64,000 nt of DNA from Desulfuromonadales bacterium (GCA_024636295.1 JAGXHI010000051.1:1-64000); one strand, 5' to 3'; counted from the first letter of the stretch, positions 1-10,552 are shown. Translations and numbers: made by a program. Notes: a model not told the origin generated them from the letters alone.

Positions 1-145
1 CGAATGGTACCGGGAAGGCCGGGTGCCTCTGCATACCCTTCGTGCGAATATCGACTACGGGTTCGCTGAAGCCAAGACCACCTACGGAATCATCGGTGTC
101 CAGGTACTCATCTTCAAGGGTGAGGTTCTCGGATCCGAGAAGTAG
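1..145 (+). CDS. rpsC: 30S ribosomal protein S3, 3' end only
   Basis: This is the last 47 codons of S3, the small-subunit protein at the mRNA entry tunnel; the gene begins before the window. The visible tail ([20 protein letters not shown], then a [10 protein letters not shown] stretch) is the conserved C-terminal part of bacterial S3. It ends in TAG 28 bases before rplP, matching the usual S10-operon order rpsC-rplP-rpmC-rpsQ. Confidence 0.95.
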   Translation, partial: EWYREGRVPLHTLRANIDYGFAEAKTTYGIIGVQVLIFKGEVLGSEK

Positions 146-173
146 TGGAAAAGCCAGATAGGAGTTTTCTGTC

Positions 174-593
174 ATGTTGATGCCCAAGAAGGTTAAACAT
201 AGAAAGCAGTTCAAAGGGCGTATGAAAGGCGCTGCCTCCCGGGGGACCGAACTTACCTTCGGCGACTATGGGCTGCAGGCCACGGAATGCGGGTGGCTGT
301 CTTCCCGGCAGATCGAGGCTGCTCGGCGTGCCATGACGCGTTACGTCAAGCGCGGCGGCAAGATCTGGATCCGGATATTCCCGGACAAGTCGCTGACCCG
401 AAAACCCGCCGAAACCCGTATGGGTAAAGGAAAAGGCTCTCCCGATAGTTGGGTAGCTGTGATCCGCCCCGGAATGATGCTCTATGAGATGCAGGGAGTA
501 CCCGAAGATGTGGCGCGTGAAGCTTTTCGGCTGGCGGCCCACAAACTCCCAATGAAAAGCAAATTCGTCATCAGGGAGGAGTCGGGAGAATGA
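174..593 (+). CDS. rplP: 50S ribosomal protein L16
   Basis: L16 (139 residues, the normal length) binds 23S rRNA near the A site and helps position aminoacyl-tRNA. The start [19 protein letters not shown] and the [17 protein letters not shown] segment are family hallmarks. A GGAG ribosome-binding site precedes the ATG. Its stop overlaps the rpmC start by 4 bases (ATGA), indicating translational coupling. Confidence 0.97.
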   Translation: MLMPKKVKHRKQFKGRMKGAASRGTELTFGDYGLQATECGWLSSRQIEAARRAMTRYVKRGGKIWIRIFPDKSLTRKPAETRMGKGKGSPDSWVAVIRPGMMLYEMQGVPEDVAREAFRLAAHKLPMKSKFVIREESGE

Positions 594-778
594 AGGCTAG
601 CGAAATCAGAGATCTCAGTGTCGAGGAACTCGAAAAAAAGAATCAGGAACTGAGCCAGGAACTTTTTAATCTCAAGTTCCAGCTACATACCGGTCACCTG
701 GAGAACCACTGTCGTATCTCCCAGGTTCGGAAGGATGTCGCGCGGGTGAAGACGATCCTGAGAGAGAAGCTGGGATAG
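590..778 (+). CDS. rpmC: 50S ribosomal protein L29
   Basis: L29 (62 residues) lies beside the peptide exit tunnel and contributes to the docking site for trigger factor and SRP. The sequence is the expected two-helix hairpin, with [20 protein letters not shown] in the first helix and the basic stretch [15 protein letters not shown] in the second. It overlaps rplP by 4 bases and is followed after 20 bases by rpsQ. Confidence 0.96.
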   Translation: MKASEIRDLSVEELEKKNQELSQELFNLKFQLHTGHLENHCRISQVRKDVARVKTILREKLG

Positions 779-798
779 CGAGAATGAACGAGGAAACT

Positions 799-1065
799 AT
801 GACAACTCAGCGTGGGAATCGAAAGACCCGGGTCGGGATCGTCGTCAGCGACAAAATGGACAAGACCGTAGTGGTCAAGGTCGATCAGCTGATTAAGCAT
901 CCCTTTTATAAGAAATACATCAAGCGCAATGTCACCTGCAAGGCGCACGATGAAGAAAACCAGTGCTCGGTGGGAGACAAGGTCATGATCGTGGAGACCC
1001 GCCCGCTGTCCCGGGACAAGCGGTGGAGAGTCCGCGAAATCCTCGAGAAGAATGTGATTGTCTAG
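799..1065 (+). CDS. rpsQ: 30S ribosomal protein S17
   Basis: S17 is a primary 16S rRNA-binding OB-fold protein. I chose ATG 799 (88 residues, [10 protein letters not shown]...) because GAGGAA lies 4 bases before it and the product then has normal family length. An in-frame ATG at 784 would add five residues and has a poorer ribosome-binding site. The [10 protein letters not shown] and [19 protein letters not shown] motifs are diagnostic. Confidence 0.95.
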   Translation: MTTQRGNRKTRVGIVVSDKMDKTVVVKVDQLIKHPFYKKYIKRNVTCKAHDEENQCSVGDKVMIVETRPLSRDKRWRVREILEKNVIV

Positions 1066-1077
1066 GAGAATACAACC

Positions 1078-1446
1078 ATGATCCAGATGCAGACGATGCT
1101 TGACGTTGCGGATAATTCCGGTGCCCGGAAACTCCGCTGCATCAAGGTGCTTGGAGGGTCCAAGCGGAAATACGCCGGGCTGGGCGATATCATCATCTGC
1201 TCCGTCAAGGAGGCATTGCCCAATTCGAGAGTGAAAAAGGGCGATGTGGTGCGGGCCGTGATCGTCAGGACTGCCAAAGAAGTGGCCCGCCCTGATGGTT
1301 CCTGCATTCGTTTCGATAAGAATTCCGCCGTAGTGATCAATCCTGCCGGAGAGCCCCTTGGAACGCGTATTTTTGGTCCGGTGGCCCGGGAGCTAAGGGC
1401 CCGCCGATTCATGAAGATCGTTTCACTGGCCCCTGAAGTACTGTAA
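1078..1446 (+). CDS. rplN: 50S ribosomal protein L14
   Basis: L14 (122 residues) sits at the subunit interface and forms bridges to 16S rRNA; it is also the target of the silencing factor RsfS in bacteria. [19 protein letters not shown] and the terminal [12 protein letters not shown] are invariant-type L14 sequences. It is the expected gene at the start of the spc block. AGGAG lies upstream of the ATG. Confidence 0.97.
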   Translation: MIQMQTMLDVADNSGARKLRCIKVLGGSKRKYAGLGDIIICSVKEALPNSRVKKGDVVRAVIVRTAKEVARPDGSCIRFDKNSAVVINPAGEPLGTRIFGPVARELRARRFMKIVSLAPEVL

Positions 1447-1470
1447 AGAGAAATCGGGAGAAGAAAAACA

Positions 1471-1800
1471 ATGGCCGCAACCAGACTTCATGTCAAAAAA
1501 GACGACATGGTGATGATCATAGCAGGCAAGGAGAAGGGGAAAACCGGGAAGGTTCTGAGGGTTTTTCCCGAAAAGGAGCGCGTCCTGGTGGAAAGCCTCA
1601 ATATGGTCAAACGCCATAGCCGGCCTACCCGTGCAAACCAGGAAGGGGGCATCATCGAAAAAGAAGCCCCTCTGGACGCCTCCAATGTGCAGCTTCTCTG
1701 CGTCGCATGCAGTAAACCGAGTCGCACCGGAGTCCGTATCCTGGAAGATGGTAGCAAGGCTCGCTTCTGTAAGAAATGCAACGAGATCGTGGACAAGTAA
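1471..1800 (+). CDS. rplX: 50S ribosomal protein L24, zinc-ribbon type
   Basis: L24 initiates 50S assembly. The N-terminal KOW motif ([19 protein letters not shown]) is followed by the usual [16 protein letters not shown] segment. The C-terminal third contains a CVAC...CKKC pair of cysteine pairs, the zinc-ribbon form found in some bacterial L24 proteins. Together with S14 and L36 below, the window therefore encodes three potentially Zn-binding ribosomal proteins. Length 109 is normal. Confidence 0.96.
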   Translation: MAATRLHVKKDDMVMIIAGKEKGKTGKVLRVFPEKERVLVESLNMVKRHSRPTRANQEGGIIEKEAPLDASNVQLLCVACSKPSRTGVRILEDGSKARFCKKCNEIVDK

Positions 1801-1812
1801 CGGAGGATTTCC

Positions 1813-2352
1813 ATGGCAAGACTAAAAGAAACATACCAGGCCGAACTGGTCCCCCAGTTGAAAAAGGACCTGCAGCTCAAGAATGTAATGGAAGTCCCCC
1901 GGATCGAAAAAGTCGTGATTAATATGGGCTTGGGCGAGGCCATTCAGAACATTAAGGTTCTGGAGTCCGCCGTGGAGGAACTCAGCCATATTTCGGGGCA
2001 GAAGGCTGTTGTCACGAAAGCGAAGCGATCCATCGCGAGCTTCAAGCTCCGCGAAGGAATGCCCATCGGATGCATGGTCACTCTCCGGAGAGATAAGGCC
2101 TATGAGTTTCTTGACCGCCTTATCAACGTCGCCCTACCCCGTGTGCGAGACTTCAAAGGCGTATCTCCGAAGGCTTTCGACGGTCGGGGAAATTACACCC
2201 TTGGTATTCAGGAGCAGCTGATCTTCCCCGAAATTGACCTGGAAAAGATTGACAAGGTCAAGGGGCTGAATGTGTCCATCGTCACCACTGCCAGGACAGA
2301 TGAAGAAGGTCGAGCCCTTCTTGCCGTTCTGGGGATGCCTTTCAGGAAATAG
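1813..2352 (+). CDS. rplE: 50S ribosomal protein L5
   Basis: L5 (179 residues) binds 5S rRNA and contacts the P-site tRNA in the central protuberance. Conserved segments include [36 protein letters not shown], and the [15 protein letters not shown] stretch typical of the C-terminal half. GGAGGATTTCC precedes the ATG. It sits in canonical order between rplX and rpsN. Confidence 0.97.
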   Translation: MARLKETYQAELVPQLKKDLQLKNVMEVPRIEKVVINMGLGEAIQNIKVLESAVEELSHISGQKAVVTKAKRSIASFKLREGMPIGCMVTLRRDKAYEFLDRLINVALPRVRDFKGVSPKAFDGRGNYTLGIQEQLIFPEIDLEKIDKVKGLNVSIVTTARTDEEGRALLAVLGMPFRK

Positions 2353-2374
2353 TAAACGGATTGCGGAGGAAATT

Positions 2375-2560
2375 GTGGCGAAAAAATCGATGATGATAAA
2401 GGCCCAGCGGCCGAAGAAATTCAAGGTCAGGGAAAATAACCGCTGCCCCCTCTGCGGCCGCCCCAGGGCCTATTACAGGAAATTCGATATGTGCAGGATC
2501 TGCCTGCGTAAACTGGCTTCGGATGGAAAACTCCCCGGAGTCATTAAAGCAAGCTGGTAA
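2375..2560 (+). CDS. rpsN: 30S ribosomal protein S14, short zinc-binding type
   Basis: This 61-residue S14 (GTG start, GGAGG 5 bases upstream) is the type Z (C+) paralogue. It carries [20 protein letters not shown], the four cysteines that bind zinc, and lacks the insertion of the longer C- form. S14 acts late in 30S head assembly. The zinc form implies that ribosome synthesis here draws on cellular zinc; no zinc-free duplicate is present in the window. Confidence 0.96.
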   Translation: MAKKSMMIKAQRPKKFKVRENNRCPLCGRPRAYYRKFDMCRICLRKLASDGKLPGVIKASW

Positions 2561-2578
2561 CGGACAAGGAGCTCATCC

Positions 2579-2974
2579 ATGGCAATGACTGATCCTATCG
2601 CCGATATGCTGACTCGCATCCGCAATGCGGGGATGGCGAAGCACCCCAAGGTGGATATCCCGTCCTCCACCGTGAAGGTGGCCATCGCCACAGTGCTCAA
2701 GGATCTTGGATATATCAAGAACTTCAAGACCATCAGTGACGATAAACAGGGCGTTTTGCGGGTTTATCTGAAGTTCGACGGCAACCAACATGTGATTAAC
2801 GCGATCAGCCGAGTTTCCACTCCGGGCCGCCGTGTATATGTAGGCCAGGACAAAATTCCTCTGGTTAAGAACGGTCTCGGGTGCGCCATCCTGTCGACCT
2901 CCCGGGGGGTTCTTGGCGATGCAGCGGCTCGCGAGGCCCAGGTGGGCGGGGAACTTCTCTGCACCATCTGGTAA
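2579..2974 (+). CDS. rpsH: 30S ribosomal protein S8
   Basis: S8 (131 residues) binds the central domain of 16S rRNA and in enterobacteria also represses the spc operon by binding its mRNA; that regulation has not been shown here. [20 protein letters not shown] at the N-terminus and the [26 protein letters not shown] ending are characteristic. The ATG is at 2579 with AAGGAG upstream. Confidence 0.97.
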   Translation: MAMTDPIADMLTRIRNAGMAKHPKVDIPSSTVKVAIATVLKDLGYIKNFKTISDDKQGVLRVYLKFDGNQHVINAISRVSTPGRRVYVGQDKIPLVKNGLGCAILSTSRGVLGDAAAREAQVGGELLCTIW

Positions 2975-3000
2975 TGGAAAAGGGTTAAGGAGTCGGAATC

Positions 3001-3540
3001 ATGTCAAGAATCGGAAAACAACCGGTTGTCATACCCTCAGGGGTGAAAGTCGCCCTCGATGGAAAACTGTTTAAAGTGGAAGGACCCAAGGGCGAGCTCA
3101 GTCGAACCCTTGCAGAGGGGATTGCCGTCCAGATCGAGGATAGCCACATTACCGTGAGTCTCATTGAAAAGCGCGGAGTGAACCGCGCTCTTTTTGGGCT
3201 GAGCCGGACCCTGATCGCCAACATGGTCGAGGGGGTCACAAAAGGCTTCCAAAAAGTTCTGGAAATCAACGGTGTTGGTTATCGGGCAGACCTCCAGGGA
3301 TCTATTTTGAATTTGTCTTTGGGCTATTCTCATCCCATCGAGTATCGCCTTCCCGAAGGGATTGCAGCAGAGGTGGAAAAGCAGACCAAGATCACCGTGA
3401 AGGGGATCGACAGGGAACTGGTGGGTGCCACCGCCGCGAAAATCCGTTCCTTCCGTGAACCCGAACCCTATAAGGGTAAAGGGGTGATGTACGCGGGAGA
3501 GCGGATCGTCCGCAAGGCCGGGAAGGCCGGGAAGAAGTAG
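3001..3540 (+). CDS. rplF: 50S ribosomal protein L6
   Basis: L6 (179 residues) consists of two repeated RNA-binding domains and lies near the GTPase-associated centre. The N-terminal [17 protein letters not shown], the middle [10 protein letters not shown], and the C-terminal [15 protein letters not shown] followed by a lysine-rich end are all conserved L6 features. It is 26 bases downstream of rpsH in standard spc order. Confidence 0.97.
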   Translation: MSRIGKQPVVIPSGVKVALDGKLFKVEGPKGELSRTLAEGIAVQIEDSHITVSLIEKRGVNRALFGLSRTLIANMVEGVTKGFQKVLEINGVGYRADLQGSILNLSLGYSHPIEYRLPEGIAAEVEKQTKITVKGIDRELVGATAAKIRSFREPEPYKGKGVMYAGERIVRKAGKAGKK

Positions 3541-3565
3541 AATTATTCAGGCAAGGAGAAGGATT

Positions 3566-3934
3566 GTGAGCGTCGCAAGCATGAGGCGTCAGGCACGCAG
3601 AAAACGGCAGGTCAGGGTTCGCCGCAAAATCCGGGGAACCGAGGGACTTCCGAGGCTGTGCGTCTTTCGAAGCGCCAGGCATATCTACGCACAGATCATC
3701 GAGGACACCACCGGCAGGACATTGGCTGCCGCCTCTACGGTTTCCAAGGACCTGAAAGGCCAGGCGAACCACGGCGGAAATGCCGAGGCTGCCAAGGCGG
3801 TGGGCGCCTCGATCGCCCGGATAGCACTGGAAAGGGATATCAAACAGGTTGTTTTTGACCGGAACGGATTTCTGTATCACGGTCGCGTCAAAGCCCTTGC
3901 CGAAGCGGCCCGGGAAAGCGGCCTGTCTTTCTGA
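3566..3934 (+). CDS. rplR: 50S ribosomal protein L18
   Basis: L18 (122 residues) binds 5S rRNA together with L5. The very basic N-terminus ([19 protein letters not shown]) and [28 protein letters not shown], ending in [15 protein letters not shown], are typical. Translation appears to begin at GTG 3566 with AAGGAG upstream; ATG 3581 is an internal alternative. Confidence 0.96.
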   Translation: MSVASMRRQARRKRQVRVRRKIRGTEGLPRLCVFRSARHIYAQIIEDTTGRTLAAASTVSKDLKGQANHGGNAEAAKAVGASIARIALERDIKQVVFDRNGFLYHGRVKALAEAARESGLSF

Positions 3935-3943
3935 AAAAGGAGA

Positions 3944-4441
3944 ATGTCGTTGCTGCGCATCGATCCAAATGAACTTAATCTGACGGACCGTGTCATCCAT
4001 ATCAATCGCTGTGCAAAGGTCGTCAAGGGCGGCCGAAGATTCAGCTTTTCCGCCCTTGTGGTGGTGGGTGACGGTCAGGGACATGTGGGATTTGGCCTGG
4101 GCAAGGCCAAGGAAGTTCCCGAAGCCATCCGCAAAGGTGTGGAAAAAGCCAAGAAAAGTCTTGTCAAGGTCCCTCTCAAGGACCGCTCCATACCTTTTGA
4201 TGTGGTGGGGAAGTTCGGGGCCGGGAAAGTTCTTCTGAAGCCCGCTTCGGCTGGTACCGGCGTTATTGCCGGAGGCGCCGCCCGGGCGGTTCTGGAGGTG
4301 GCCGGAGTCGGGGACATTCTTTCCAAGTGTCTCGGATCAAACAATCCCCACAATGTGGTCAAGGCGACCATGAACGCTCTGGGGCAGCTCAAGAGCGCGG
4401 ATGAAATCATGGCCCGTCGCGGCATTGCTGCCGGCGAATAA
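3944..4441 (+). CDS. rpsE: 30S ribosomal protein S5
   Basis: S5 (165 residues) participates in decoding fidelity and mRNA unwinding at the entry site. The double-stranded RNA-binding segment ([20 protein letters not shown]) is followed by the C-terminal domain with [19 protein letters not shown] and [21 protein letters not shown] lies 2-7 bases before ATG 3944. Length is normal. Confidence 0.97.
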   Translation: MSLLRIDPNELNLTDRVIHINRCAKVVKGGRRFSFSALVVVGDGQGHVGFGLGKAKEVPEAIRKGVEKAKKSLVKVPLKDRSIPFDVVGKFGAGKVLLKPASAGTGVIAGGAARAVLEVAGVGDILSKCLGSNNPHNVVKATMNALGQLKSADEIMARRGIAAGE

Positions 4442-4466
4442 GCCTTAAGACGCCAAGGAGACTACC

Positions 4467-4646
4467 ATGTCGGGGGAAATCAAGGTGACGCTCAAAAAGA
4501 GCGGCATCGGACGTAAGGAATATTTCACCAAAGTTCTCAAGGGTATGGGTCTTACCAAGCTGAACAAGACCGTGACTCTGAAAGATACTCCGGAGATCCG
4601 CGGTATGATCCGCAAAGTGTCCCATATGGTCTCGGTCGAGGAATGA
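4467..4646 (+). CDS. rpmD: 50S ribosomal protein L30
   Basis: This 59-residue gene is short. Its product starts [19 protein letters not shown], contains the LGL-like [13 protein letters not shown] segment, and ends [13 protein letters not shown]. It matches L30, a small 23S rRNA-binding protein. The location between rpsE and rplO and the CAAGGAG upstream of ATG 4467 support the call. Confidence 0.94.
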   Translation: MSGEIKVTLKKSGIGRKEYFTKVLKGMGLTKLNKTVTLKDTPEIRGMIRKVSHMVSVEE

Positions 4647-4662
4647 TCGGAAGGAAACAGAT

Positions 4663-5103
4663 ATGGATCTGAGCAATCTTAAGCCGGCAACCGGCTCGAC
4701 AAAAAACAGGAAGCGTCTCGGTAGAGGGCCTGGGTCCGGAACTGGAAAAACAGCCGGCAAAGGGCATAAGGGACAGAACGCACGCAGTGGCGGAGGGGTC
4801 AAGGCAGGTTTCGAAGGAGGCCAGATGCCCATGCAGCGCCGCTTGCCCAAGCGGGGGTTCACTCCTCTGACCCGGAAAGAGTACGCACTGGTAAATCTTC
4901 GCGATCTGGAGAATTTCGACTCCGGAAGCGTTATCGATCCAGAGGCTCTTGGCCAGGCCGGTCTCATCCGGAAGGGTAAGGACGGCATCAAGATCCTCGG
5001 TGACGGGGAAATCACCAAAGCCTTTACCATCAAAGCCCATATGTTCAGCAAGTCGGCCCTTGCGAAGATCGAGGCGGCCGGCGGCAAAGCCGAGGTCATC
5101 TAA
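4663..5103 (+). CDS. rplO: 50S ribosomal protein L15
   Basis: L15 (146 residues) is a late-assembly 50S protein with a long basic extension into 23S rRNA. The glycine-rich N-terminal part ([20 protein letters not shown] followed by [14 protein letters not shown]) and QRRLPKRGF are definitive. The stop codon TAA is immediately followed by the GTG of secY, so the two are translationally linked. Confidence 0.97.
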   Translation: MDLSNLKPATGSTKNRKRLGRGPGSGTGKTAGKGHKGQNARSGGGVKAGFEGGQMPMQRRLPKRGFTPLTRKEYALVNLRDLENFDSGSVIDPEALGQAGLIRKGKDGIKILGDGEITKAFTIKAHMFSKSALAKIEAAGGKAEVI

Positions 5104-6414
5104 GTGATATCGAGCATTCAGAACATCTTCAGTATTCCCGAACTTCGCAGGCGTATCCTTTTCACGCTTGGCATGTTGACGGTTTACCGGATCGGGGCCC
5201 ACGTGCCCACTCCAGGCATCGATGCCCAGGTTCTGGCCAAATTTTTCGAAGGCACACAGGGGACCCTTCTCGGTCTGGTCAGCGCCTTCACCGGCGGAGC
5301 GCTGGAGCGGATGACCGTTTTTGCCCTGGGAATTATGCCCTACATCAGTGCTTCTATTATCCTGCAGCTGCTCACCGTCGTATTCGAGCCGGTTGAGCGG
5401 TTGGCCAAGGAAGGAGAGCAGGGACGCAAGACGATCACCAAATGGACGCGATACGGAACCGTGATCCTGTCGATCATCCAGGGTGCCGGGATTGCCGTAG
5501 GCCTGCAGACCATGCAGGGTCCCGCCGGTGAGCCCGTCGTCCCGAATCCCGGAATCGGCTTCATTCTCCTGACGATAATCACTCTGACCGCCGGAACAGC
5601 CTTCATCATGTGGCTTGGGGAGCAGATCACCGAGCGGGGTATCGGAAACGGCATCTCTCTTATCATCTTCGCTGGTATCATAGCGAACCTCCCGGCGGCA
5701 GTGGTCAATTCAGTCCGTCTGGTGAACACCGGCGCCATGTCTCCCACCATTCTGATCTTCATCCTCCTGGTGATGGTGGGTGTTGTCTGGGCTATTGTCT
5801 TTATGGAACGGGGGCAGCGGCGTGTGCCTATCCATTACGCTAAACGGGTGGTCGGAATGAGGAATTATGGCGGACAAACAAGCCATCTGCCCCTCAAGGT
5901 GAATATGAGTGGAGTAATTCCCCCGATCTTCGCCAGTTCCATCATCATGTTTCCGGCAACGGTCGCCAATCTGGTCGATGTGCCCTGGGTTCAGACGGTG
6001 GCCTCGATGATGACGCCGAGTCACTGGCTCTACAACCTTTTTTATGTTGCATTTATCATATTCTTCTGTTACTTCTACACGGCTGTGACGTTCAACCCCA
6101 TCGATGTTTCAGATAACATCAAGAAACAGGGTGGGTATATACCGGGCATCCGGCCGGGAAGAGCGACTGCCGAATACATCGACACGGTCCTGAGCCGCCT
6201 GACTTTCGCCGGCGCGCTCTACGTCTCCGCAGTCTGTGTATTGCCGACATTGCTGATCGGGCAGTTTAACGTTCCCTTTTTCTTCGGGGGAACGTCCCTG
6301 CTCATCGTAGTCGGCGTCGGGCTGGATACTGCCGCCCAGATAGAAGCGCACCTGATTTCCCGCTCCTATGAGGGTTTCATGAAAGGCGTGACCCTCAAAG
6401 GGCGCCACGGCTGA
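5104..6414 (+). CDS. secY: Protein translocase channel subunit SecY
   Basis: SecY is the pore of the SecYEG translocon in the inner membrane, moving unfolded proteins out of the cytoplasm and inserting membrane proteins. The 436-residue product begins at GTG 5104, directly after the rplO stop. It has the typical ten hydrophobic segments, the [11 protein letters not shown] start region, [20 protein letters not shown], and the cytoplasmic-loop motif with [17 protein letters not shown]. It lies in the classical place between rplO and adk. Confidence 0.97.
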   Translation: MISSIQNIFSIPELRRRILFTLGMLTVYRIGAHVPTPGIDAQVLAKFFEGTQGTLLGLVSAFTGGALERMTVFALGIMPYISASIILQLLTVVFEPVERLAKEGEQGRKTITKWTRYGTVILSIIQGAGIAVGLQTMQGPAGEPVVPNPGIGFILLTIITLTAGTAFIMWLGEQITERGIGNGISLIIFAGIIANLPAAVVNSVRLVNTGAMSPTILIFILLVMVGVVWAIVFMERGQRRVPIHYAKRVVGMRNYGGQTSHLPLKVNMSGVIPPIFASSIIMFPATVANLVDVPWVQTVASMMTPSHWLYNLFYVAFIIFFCYFYTAVTFNPIDVSDNIKKQGGYIPGIRPGRATAEYIDTVLSRLTFAGALYVSAVCVLPTLLIGQFNVPFFFGGTSLLIVVGVGLDTAAQIEAHLISRSYEGFMKGVTLKGRHG

Positions 6415-6428
6415 ATGAAGAGGAAGAG

Positions 6429-7076
6429 ATGAAGCTGATTTTGCTCGGACCTCCGGGAGCCGGGAAGGGCACCCAGGCCAAAATGCTTACGGAACGCTTT
6501 GGCATTCCACAGATCTCCACTGGCGACATTCTGCGGGGAGCAGTCAAAGACGCGACCCCGATGGGGATGAAGGCCAAAGCCTATATGGATGCCGGCGCCC
6601 TTGTGCCTGACGATGTGGTCGTCGGAATTGTTCAAGAGAGGCTCCAGCAGGACGATTGTGGATCTGGCTTTATTCTGGATGGTTTTCCGCGCACCGTTCC
6701 CCAGGCAGACGCTCTCAAGGTCACGCTCCAAGACCTGGGGAAGGATCTCGATGCAGTTATATCCCTGGAAGTGGACACCGAGGCACTGGTTGAAAGGTTG
6801 ACCGGGCGTCGGACATGTTGCAATTGCGGTCGGGGTTTCCATGTGAAATTCGATCCCCCGGTGAGCCCGGGGGTTTGCAACGCCTGCGGCGGAGAACTTA
6901 TTCAGCGGGAAGACGACCAGGAAGAGACGATACGAAAACGTCTGGAGGTATACCGGGAGCAGACTTCCCCGCTGATCCAATATTATCGCGAAGAGGGCCT
7001 GCTCGTTGAGGTCGACGGAATGCAGGACATGAATCGGGTGCAGGATCAAATCCTGTCGGTGTTGCGAGCCGCCTGA
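6429..7076 (+). CDS. adk: Adenylate kinase with Cys4 zinc-type lid
   Basis: Catalyses ATP + AMP to 2 ADP. The 215-residue protein has the P-loop [14 protein letters not shown] near residues 7-20, the AMP-binding [11 protein letters not shown] segment, and [10 protein letters not shown]. The lid (about residues 126-160) carries cysteines in [11 protein letters not shown] and VCNACGGEL, the pattern of the metal-binding adenylate kinases of Gram-positive and many deltaproteobacterial species. It lies between secY and map, as in many bacteria. Confidence 0.96.
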   Translation: MKLILLGPPGAGKGTQAKMLTERFGIPQISTGDILRGAVKDATPMGMKAKAYMDAGALVPDDVVVGIVQERLQQDDCGSGFILDGFPRTVPQADALKVTLQDLGKDLDAVISLEVDTEALVERLTGRRTCCNCGRGFHVKFDPPVSPGVCNACGGELIQREDDQEETIRKRLEVYREQTSPLIQYYREEGLLVEVDGMQDMNRVQDQILSVLRAA

Positions 7077-7077
7077 G

Positions 7078-7824
7078 GTGATCGTTCTCAAGTCTCCCGA
7101 AGAAATTGCTCGGATGAGGACGGCCGGTCGTATGGTCGCGGAAATCCTGGCCATGCTTCGGGAAAAAGTGGTCCCTGGAATCACCACTTTCGAGCTTGAC
7201 CGGATTGCTGAGACAGAATGCGTTCGACGCGGAGCCAAGCCGGCTTTTAAAGGATATGGGGGTTTTCCTTTTTCCATCTGCGCCTCTCCAAATGAAAAGG
7301 TCGTTCACGGCTTCGCAGATGATCGGCCTATGCGAGAAGGTGAGATCCTGAGCATCGATTTCGGGGTGGTGTACGATGGCTTTTACGGCGACGCTGCCAT
7401 CACGGTTCCCGTCGGGAATATTGACCAGGAAAAGGATCACCTGCTTCGGGTTACCGAGGAATCCCTTCGGCGGGCCGTGCAGGTATGCTATCCCGGAGGC
7501 AGGCTGTCCGATATCTCCCACGCGGTTCAGTCGTATGTAGAAGCCCAGGGATTCAGCGTCGTCAGAGAGTTCGTCGGACATGGAATCGGCCGGAAGTTGC
7601 ATGAAGGGCCCCAAATTCCCAATTTTGGGCCGCCAGGTCAGGGACCCAGGCTCAAGACGGGGATGACATTGGCTATCGAACCGATGATCAATGCAGGGGC
7701 ACCCGGGGTTCGGGTGTTGGAGGACGGCTGGACCGCTGTTACAACCGACGGCAGGCCTTCGGCGCATTTCGAGCACACCGTGGCGATCACTGACAAAGGT
7801 TCTGAGATACTGACCCGAATTTGA
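7078..7824 (+). CDS. map: Methionine aminopeptidase type I
   Basis: Removes the initiator methionine from nascent proteins. The 248-residue product starts at GTG 7078, one base after the adk stop. It shows the pita-bread metal ligands in FGVVYDGFYGDAAIT, the GHGIGRKLHEGPQIPNFG motif, and MTLAIEPMIN with a late HTVAITDKG. It has no N-terminal zinc-finger extension. Confidence 0.96.
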   Translation: MIVLKSPEEIARMRTAGRMVAEILAMLREKVVPGITTFELDRIAETECVRRGAKPAFKGYGGFPFSICASPNEKVVHGFADDRPMREGEILSIDFGVVYDGFYGDAAITVPVGNIDQEKDHLLRVTEESLRRAVQVCYPGGRLSDISHAVQSYVEAQGFSVVREFVGHGIGRKLHEGPQIPNFGPPGQGPRLKTGMTLAIEPMINAGAPGVRVLEDGWTAVTTDGRPSAHFEHTVAITDKGSEILTRI

Positions 7825-7891
7825 CAGGAAATTCCACCGGGCGACCGGGGAAATCGATTTAAACGATTGAGCATCTGCAAAGGAATTGAAG

Positions 7892-8005
7892 ATGAAAGTC
7901 CGAGCTTCGGTCAAAAAGATCTGCGACAAGTGTAAAATCATCCGTCGCAAGGGAATTGTCCGGATTATTTGTGAAAATCCCAAGCATAAGCAGAGACAGG
8001 GATAA
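7892..8005 (+). CDS. rpmJ: 50S ribosomal protein L36, zinc-binding type
   Basis: This 37-residue gene encodes [14 protein letters not shown] followed by [23 protein letters not shown]. The C-x2-C, then Cys and His, are the four zinc ligands of the C+ form of L36. L36 stabilises 23S rRNA near the peptidyl-transferase region. AAGGAATTGAAG precedes the ATG. infA, which commonly precedes rpmJ here, is absent: only 67 bases separate map and rpmJ. Confidence 0.95.
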   Translation: MKVRASVKKICDKCKIIRRKGIVRIICENPKHKQRQG

Positions 8006-8026
8006 AGGGATCAGGAGGATCAGACA

Positions 8027-8395
8027 TTGGCACGCATTGCTGGCATCGATTTACCGAAAAACAAGCGTATCGAGGTGGCCCTCACCTATATTTACGGCAT
8101 CGGCCGGTCCTCATCCCAGAAAGTCCTCACCGAGGCGGGGGTGGACCATAATACTCGCTCGGATAATCTGACCGAGACGGAAGTATCCCGAATCCGTGAG
8201 ATCATTGATCGGGATCTGAAGGTCGAAGGGGATTTACGTCGTGACGTGAGTACCAACATCAAACGGCTCATGGATCTCGGCGCCTACCGGGGTCTTCGTC
8301 ACCGGAGGGGTCTGCCCGTGCGGGGTCAGAAAACAAAAACCAACGCCCGCACCCGCAAAGGCCCCCGCAAAACGGTGGCCGGCAAGAAGAAATAA
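8027..8395 (+). CDS. rpsM: 30S ribosomal protein S13
   Basis: S13 (122 residues) in the 30S head contacts the P-site tRNA and L5. Translation likely begins at TTG 8027 (read as Met: [19 protein letters not shown]), preceded by AGGAGG. The helix-two-turn-helix region and the C-terminal [20 protein letters not shown] plus a basic tail are conserved. First gene of the alpha block after rpmJ. Confidence 0.96.
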   Translation: MARIAGIDLPKNKRIEVALTYIYGIGRSSSQKVLTEAGVDHNTRSDNLTETEVSRIREIIDRDLKVEGDLRRDVSTNIKRLMDLGAYRGLRHRRGLPVRGQKTKTNARTRKGPRKTVAGKKK

Positions 8396-8406
8396 TCGGA
8401 GGAATA

Positions 8407-8802
8407 ATGGCTAAGCCGGGGAAGAGAACCGTTCGCAAGAGCAAGGAAAAGAAGAATATCACCAACGGGGTGGCCCATATCCAGGCGACGTTCAACAATA
8501 CCATCATCACCATTACCGACGTTAACGGTAATGTGATTTCCTGGTCGACCTGCGGGGCCAAAGCCTTCAAGGGCTCTCGTAAAAGTACTCCCTTCGCTGC
8601 CCAGGTGGCTGCTGAAGAAGCCGCAAAAAAAGCCCAGGAACACGGTCTTCGCAATGTCGAGGTCCATGTGAAGGGCCCCGGCTCCGGGCGCGAATCGGCT
8701 CTGCGCGCGCTGTCGAATGCCGGTCTGAATATTACAGTGATCAAGGACGTGACTCCCATCCCCCATAATGGGTGCCGTCCCCCTAAGCGTAGAAGAGTTT
8801 AA
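8407..8802 (+). CDS. rpsK: 30S ribosomal protein S11
   Basis: S11 (131 residues) lies on the 30S platform near the mRNA Shine-Dalgarno helix. [37 protein letters not shown] and [15 protein letters not shown] are definitive, and it ends [20 protein letters not shown] lies upstream of the ATG. Confidence 0.97.
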   Translation: MAKPGKRTVRKSKEKKNITNGVAHIQATFNNTIITITDVNGNVISWSTCGAKAFKGSRKSTPFAAQVAAEEAAKKAQEHGLRNVEVHVKGPGSGRESALRALSNAGLNITVIKDVTPIPHNGCRPPKRRRV

Positions 8803-8820
8803 CCGCAAGGAGGTCAAGCT

Positions 8821-9450
8821 TTGGCTAGATACACAGGTCCCGCATGCCGGCAATGCCGGAGGGAAAACATGAAGCTGTTCCTCAAAGGGGACAGATGCCA
8901 TACCGATAAATGTGCGGTCGAGAGACGGAATTACCCGCCCGGACAGCACGGCCAGGGCAGGGTCAAGGTGACCGACTACGGACTGCAGCTTCGTGAGAAG
9001 CAGCGGGTCAAGCGCACCTATGGTCTGCTGGAGAAGCAGTTCCGCTCGTATTTCTTCAAGGCCGACCGCATGAAAGGTGTTACCGGAGAGATCCTGTTGA
9101 TCCTTCTGGAGCGCCGGCTTGACAGCATCGTCTATCGTCTGGGCTTCGGTAACTCACGAAGCGAATCTCGAATGCTGATTCGTCAGGAGCATTTTCTGAT
9201 CAATGGCCGTAAGGTCAACATTCCCTCCTTCCAGGTCCGCCCCGGGGACGTCGTCGAATTGCGGGAGAAAAGCCGCAAGGTCGCCCGGATCAATGAGGCT
9301 CTGGACGGAGTCATGCGCCGTGGGATTCCTTCCTGGCTCGAACTCGACCGGGACGCCTTCAAGGGGACAGTCAAAACCTTGCCTGTACGGGAGGAGATGA
9401 CCACTCCGACGTTCCAGGAACACCTGATCGTCGAGCTCTATTCGAAGTAA
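8821..9450 (+). CDS. rpsD: 30S ribosomal protein S4
   Basis: S4 (209 residues) nucleates 16S rRNA folding and helps unwind mRNA at the entry pore; in E. coli it autoregulates the alpha operon. The likely start is TTG 8821 after AAGGAGG. The N-terminus has [18 protein letters not shown], a cysteine-containing start as in zinc-type S4 proteins. The S4 RNA-binding domain is around residues 100-165 ([19 protein letters not shown]...). Confidence 0.96.
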   Translation: MARYTGPACRQCRRENMKLFLKGDRCHTDKCAVERRNYPPGQHGQGRVKVTDYGLQLREKQRVKRTYGLLEKQFRSYFFKADRMKGVTGEILLILLERRLDSIVYRLGFGNSRSESRMLIRQEHFLINGRKVNIPSFQVRPGDVVELREKSRKVARINEALDGVMRRGIPSWLELDRDAFKGTVKTLPVREEMTTPTFQEHLIVELYSK

Positions 9451-9492
9451 GCCCTTCCATTTGCGGTGCAACCTTCATTACGGAGGAAAGGA

Positions 9493-10509
9493 ATGTACAA
9501 AAATTGGAGAGATCTCATTAAACCAAAGCGTCTTCAGGTCGAACAGGATTCCCTGACCGAAATTTACGGCAAATTTTTCGCCGAACCTTTCGAGCGGGGT
9601 TTCGGGACGACCATGGGGAACGCCTTGCGCCGTGTGCTGCTCTCCTCTCTGCAAGGGGCGGCTATCAGCTCCGTCCGCATAAAGAATGTGCTGCACGAGT
9701 TTTCCACGATTCCCGGAGTCACCGAGGATGTGACGGATGTCATCCTCAACCTCAAAGGGGTTCTGCTGCGGCTGCACGGACAGGAGAGCCGTAACATGAG
9801 GATCGTGCAGAAAGGGGCAGGGATCATTACCGCCGGCGATATCATTACCGACTCGCATGTGGAGATCCTCAACCCTGAGCACCATATCGCCACCTGCTCC
9901 AAAGAGGCGGATGTGGAGATGGATCTGGTTGTCGCCATGGGCAAGGGGTACGTCCCCGCCGAGCGCAACAGAGACGAGAAGGCTCCTGTAGGCACCATCC
10001 CTATGGACTCCATATTCAGCCCCGTCAGGAAGGTCAATTTCGCGGTAACAAACGCCCGTGTCGGCCAGATCACCGACTATGACAAACTGACCATCGAGGT
10101 GACAACCGACGGCAGCGTACGTTCCGACGATGCGATAGCCTACGCCGCCAAGATCCTCAAGGAGCAACTTCAACTCTTCATCAATTTTGACGAAGAGGTG
10201 GAGGTTGTCGAAACCGAGTCCAGCGAGGAATCGCGCAAAATCAATGAAAATCTCTACCGAACAGTGGACGAGCTGGAGCTTTCGGTGCGCAGCGCCAACT
10301 GCCTTAAAAATGCCGATATCCATCTGATTGGGGAACTGGTGCAGAAAAGCGAGGCGGAAATGCTCAAGACCCAGAATTTCGGCCGGAAGTCCCTTAACGA
10401 AATCAAGGACATCCTTGCCGAAATGGGTTTAACCCTCGGAATGAAGCTGGACAATTTCCCCGATCCTGAATATCTCAAGATGATCCAGAAGGGAACCGAG
10501 GAAGGCTGA
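9493..10509 (+). CDS. rpoA: DNA-directed RNA polymerase subunit alpha
   Basis: The alpha dimer scaffolds RNA polymerase assembly, and its C-terminal domain contacts UP elements and activators. I start at ATG 9493 (338 residues) because GGAGG lies 7 bases before it; an in-frame GTG 27 bases earlier lacks this. The N-terminal domain has [19 protein letters not shown]; a linker with acidic residues follows; the C-terminal helix-hairpin-helix domain has [22 protein letters not shown] near residue 260. Confidence 0.96.
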   Translation: MYKNWRDLIKPKRLQVEQDSLTEIYGKFFAEPFERGFGTTMGNALRRVLLSSLQGAAISSVRIKNVLHEFSTIPGVTEDVTDVILNLKGVLLRLHGQESRNMRIVQKGAGIITAGDIITDSHVEILNPEHHIATCSKEADVEMDLVVAMGKGYVPAERNRDEKAPVGTIPMDSIFSPVRKVNFAVTNARVGQITDYDKLTIEVTTDGSVRSDDAIAYAAKILKEQLQLFINFDEEVEVVETESSEESRKINENLYRTVDELELSVRSANCLKNADIHLIGELVQKSEAEMLKTQNFGRKSLNEIKDILAEMGLTLGMKLDNFPDPEYLKMIQKGTEEG

Positions 10510-10552
10510 TTCCGGACCCCGCATAGGAAACACGAGAAAGGATTGACATACG

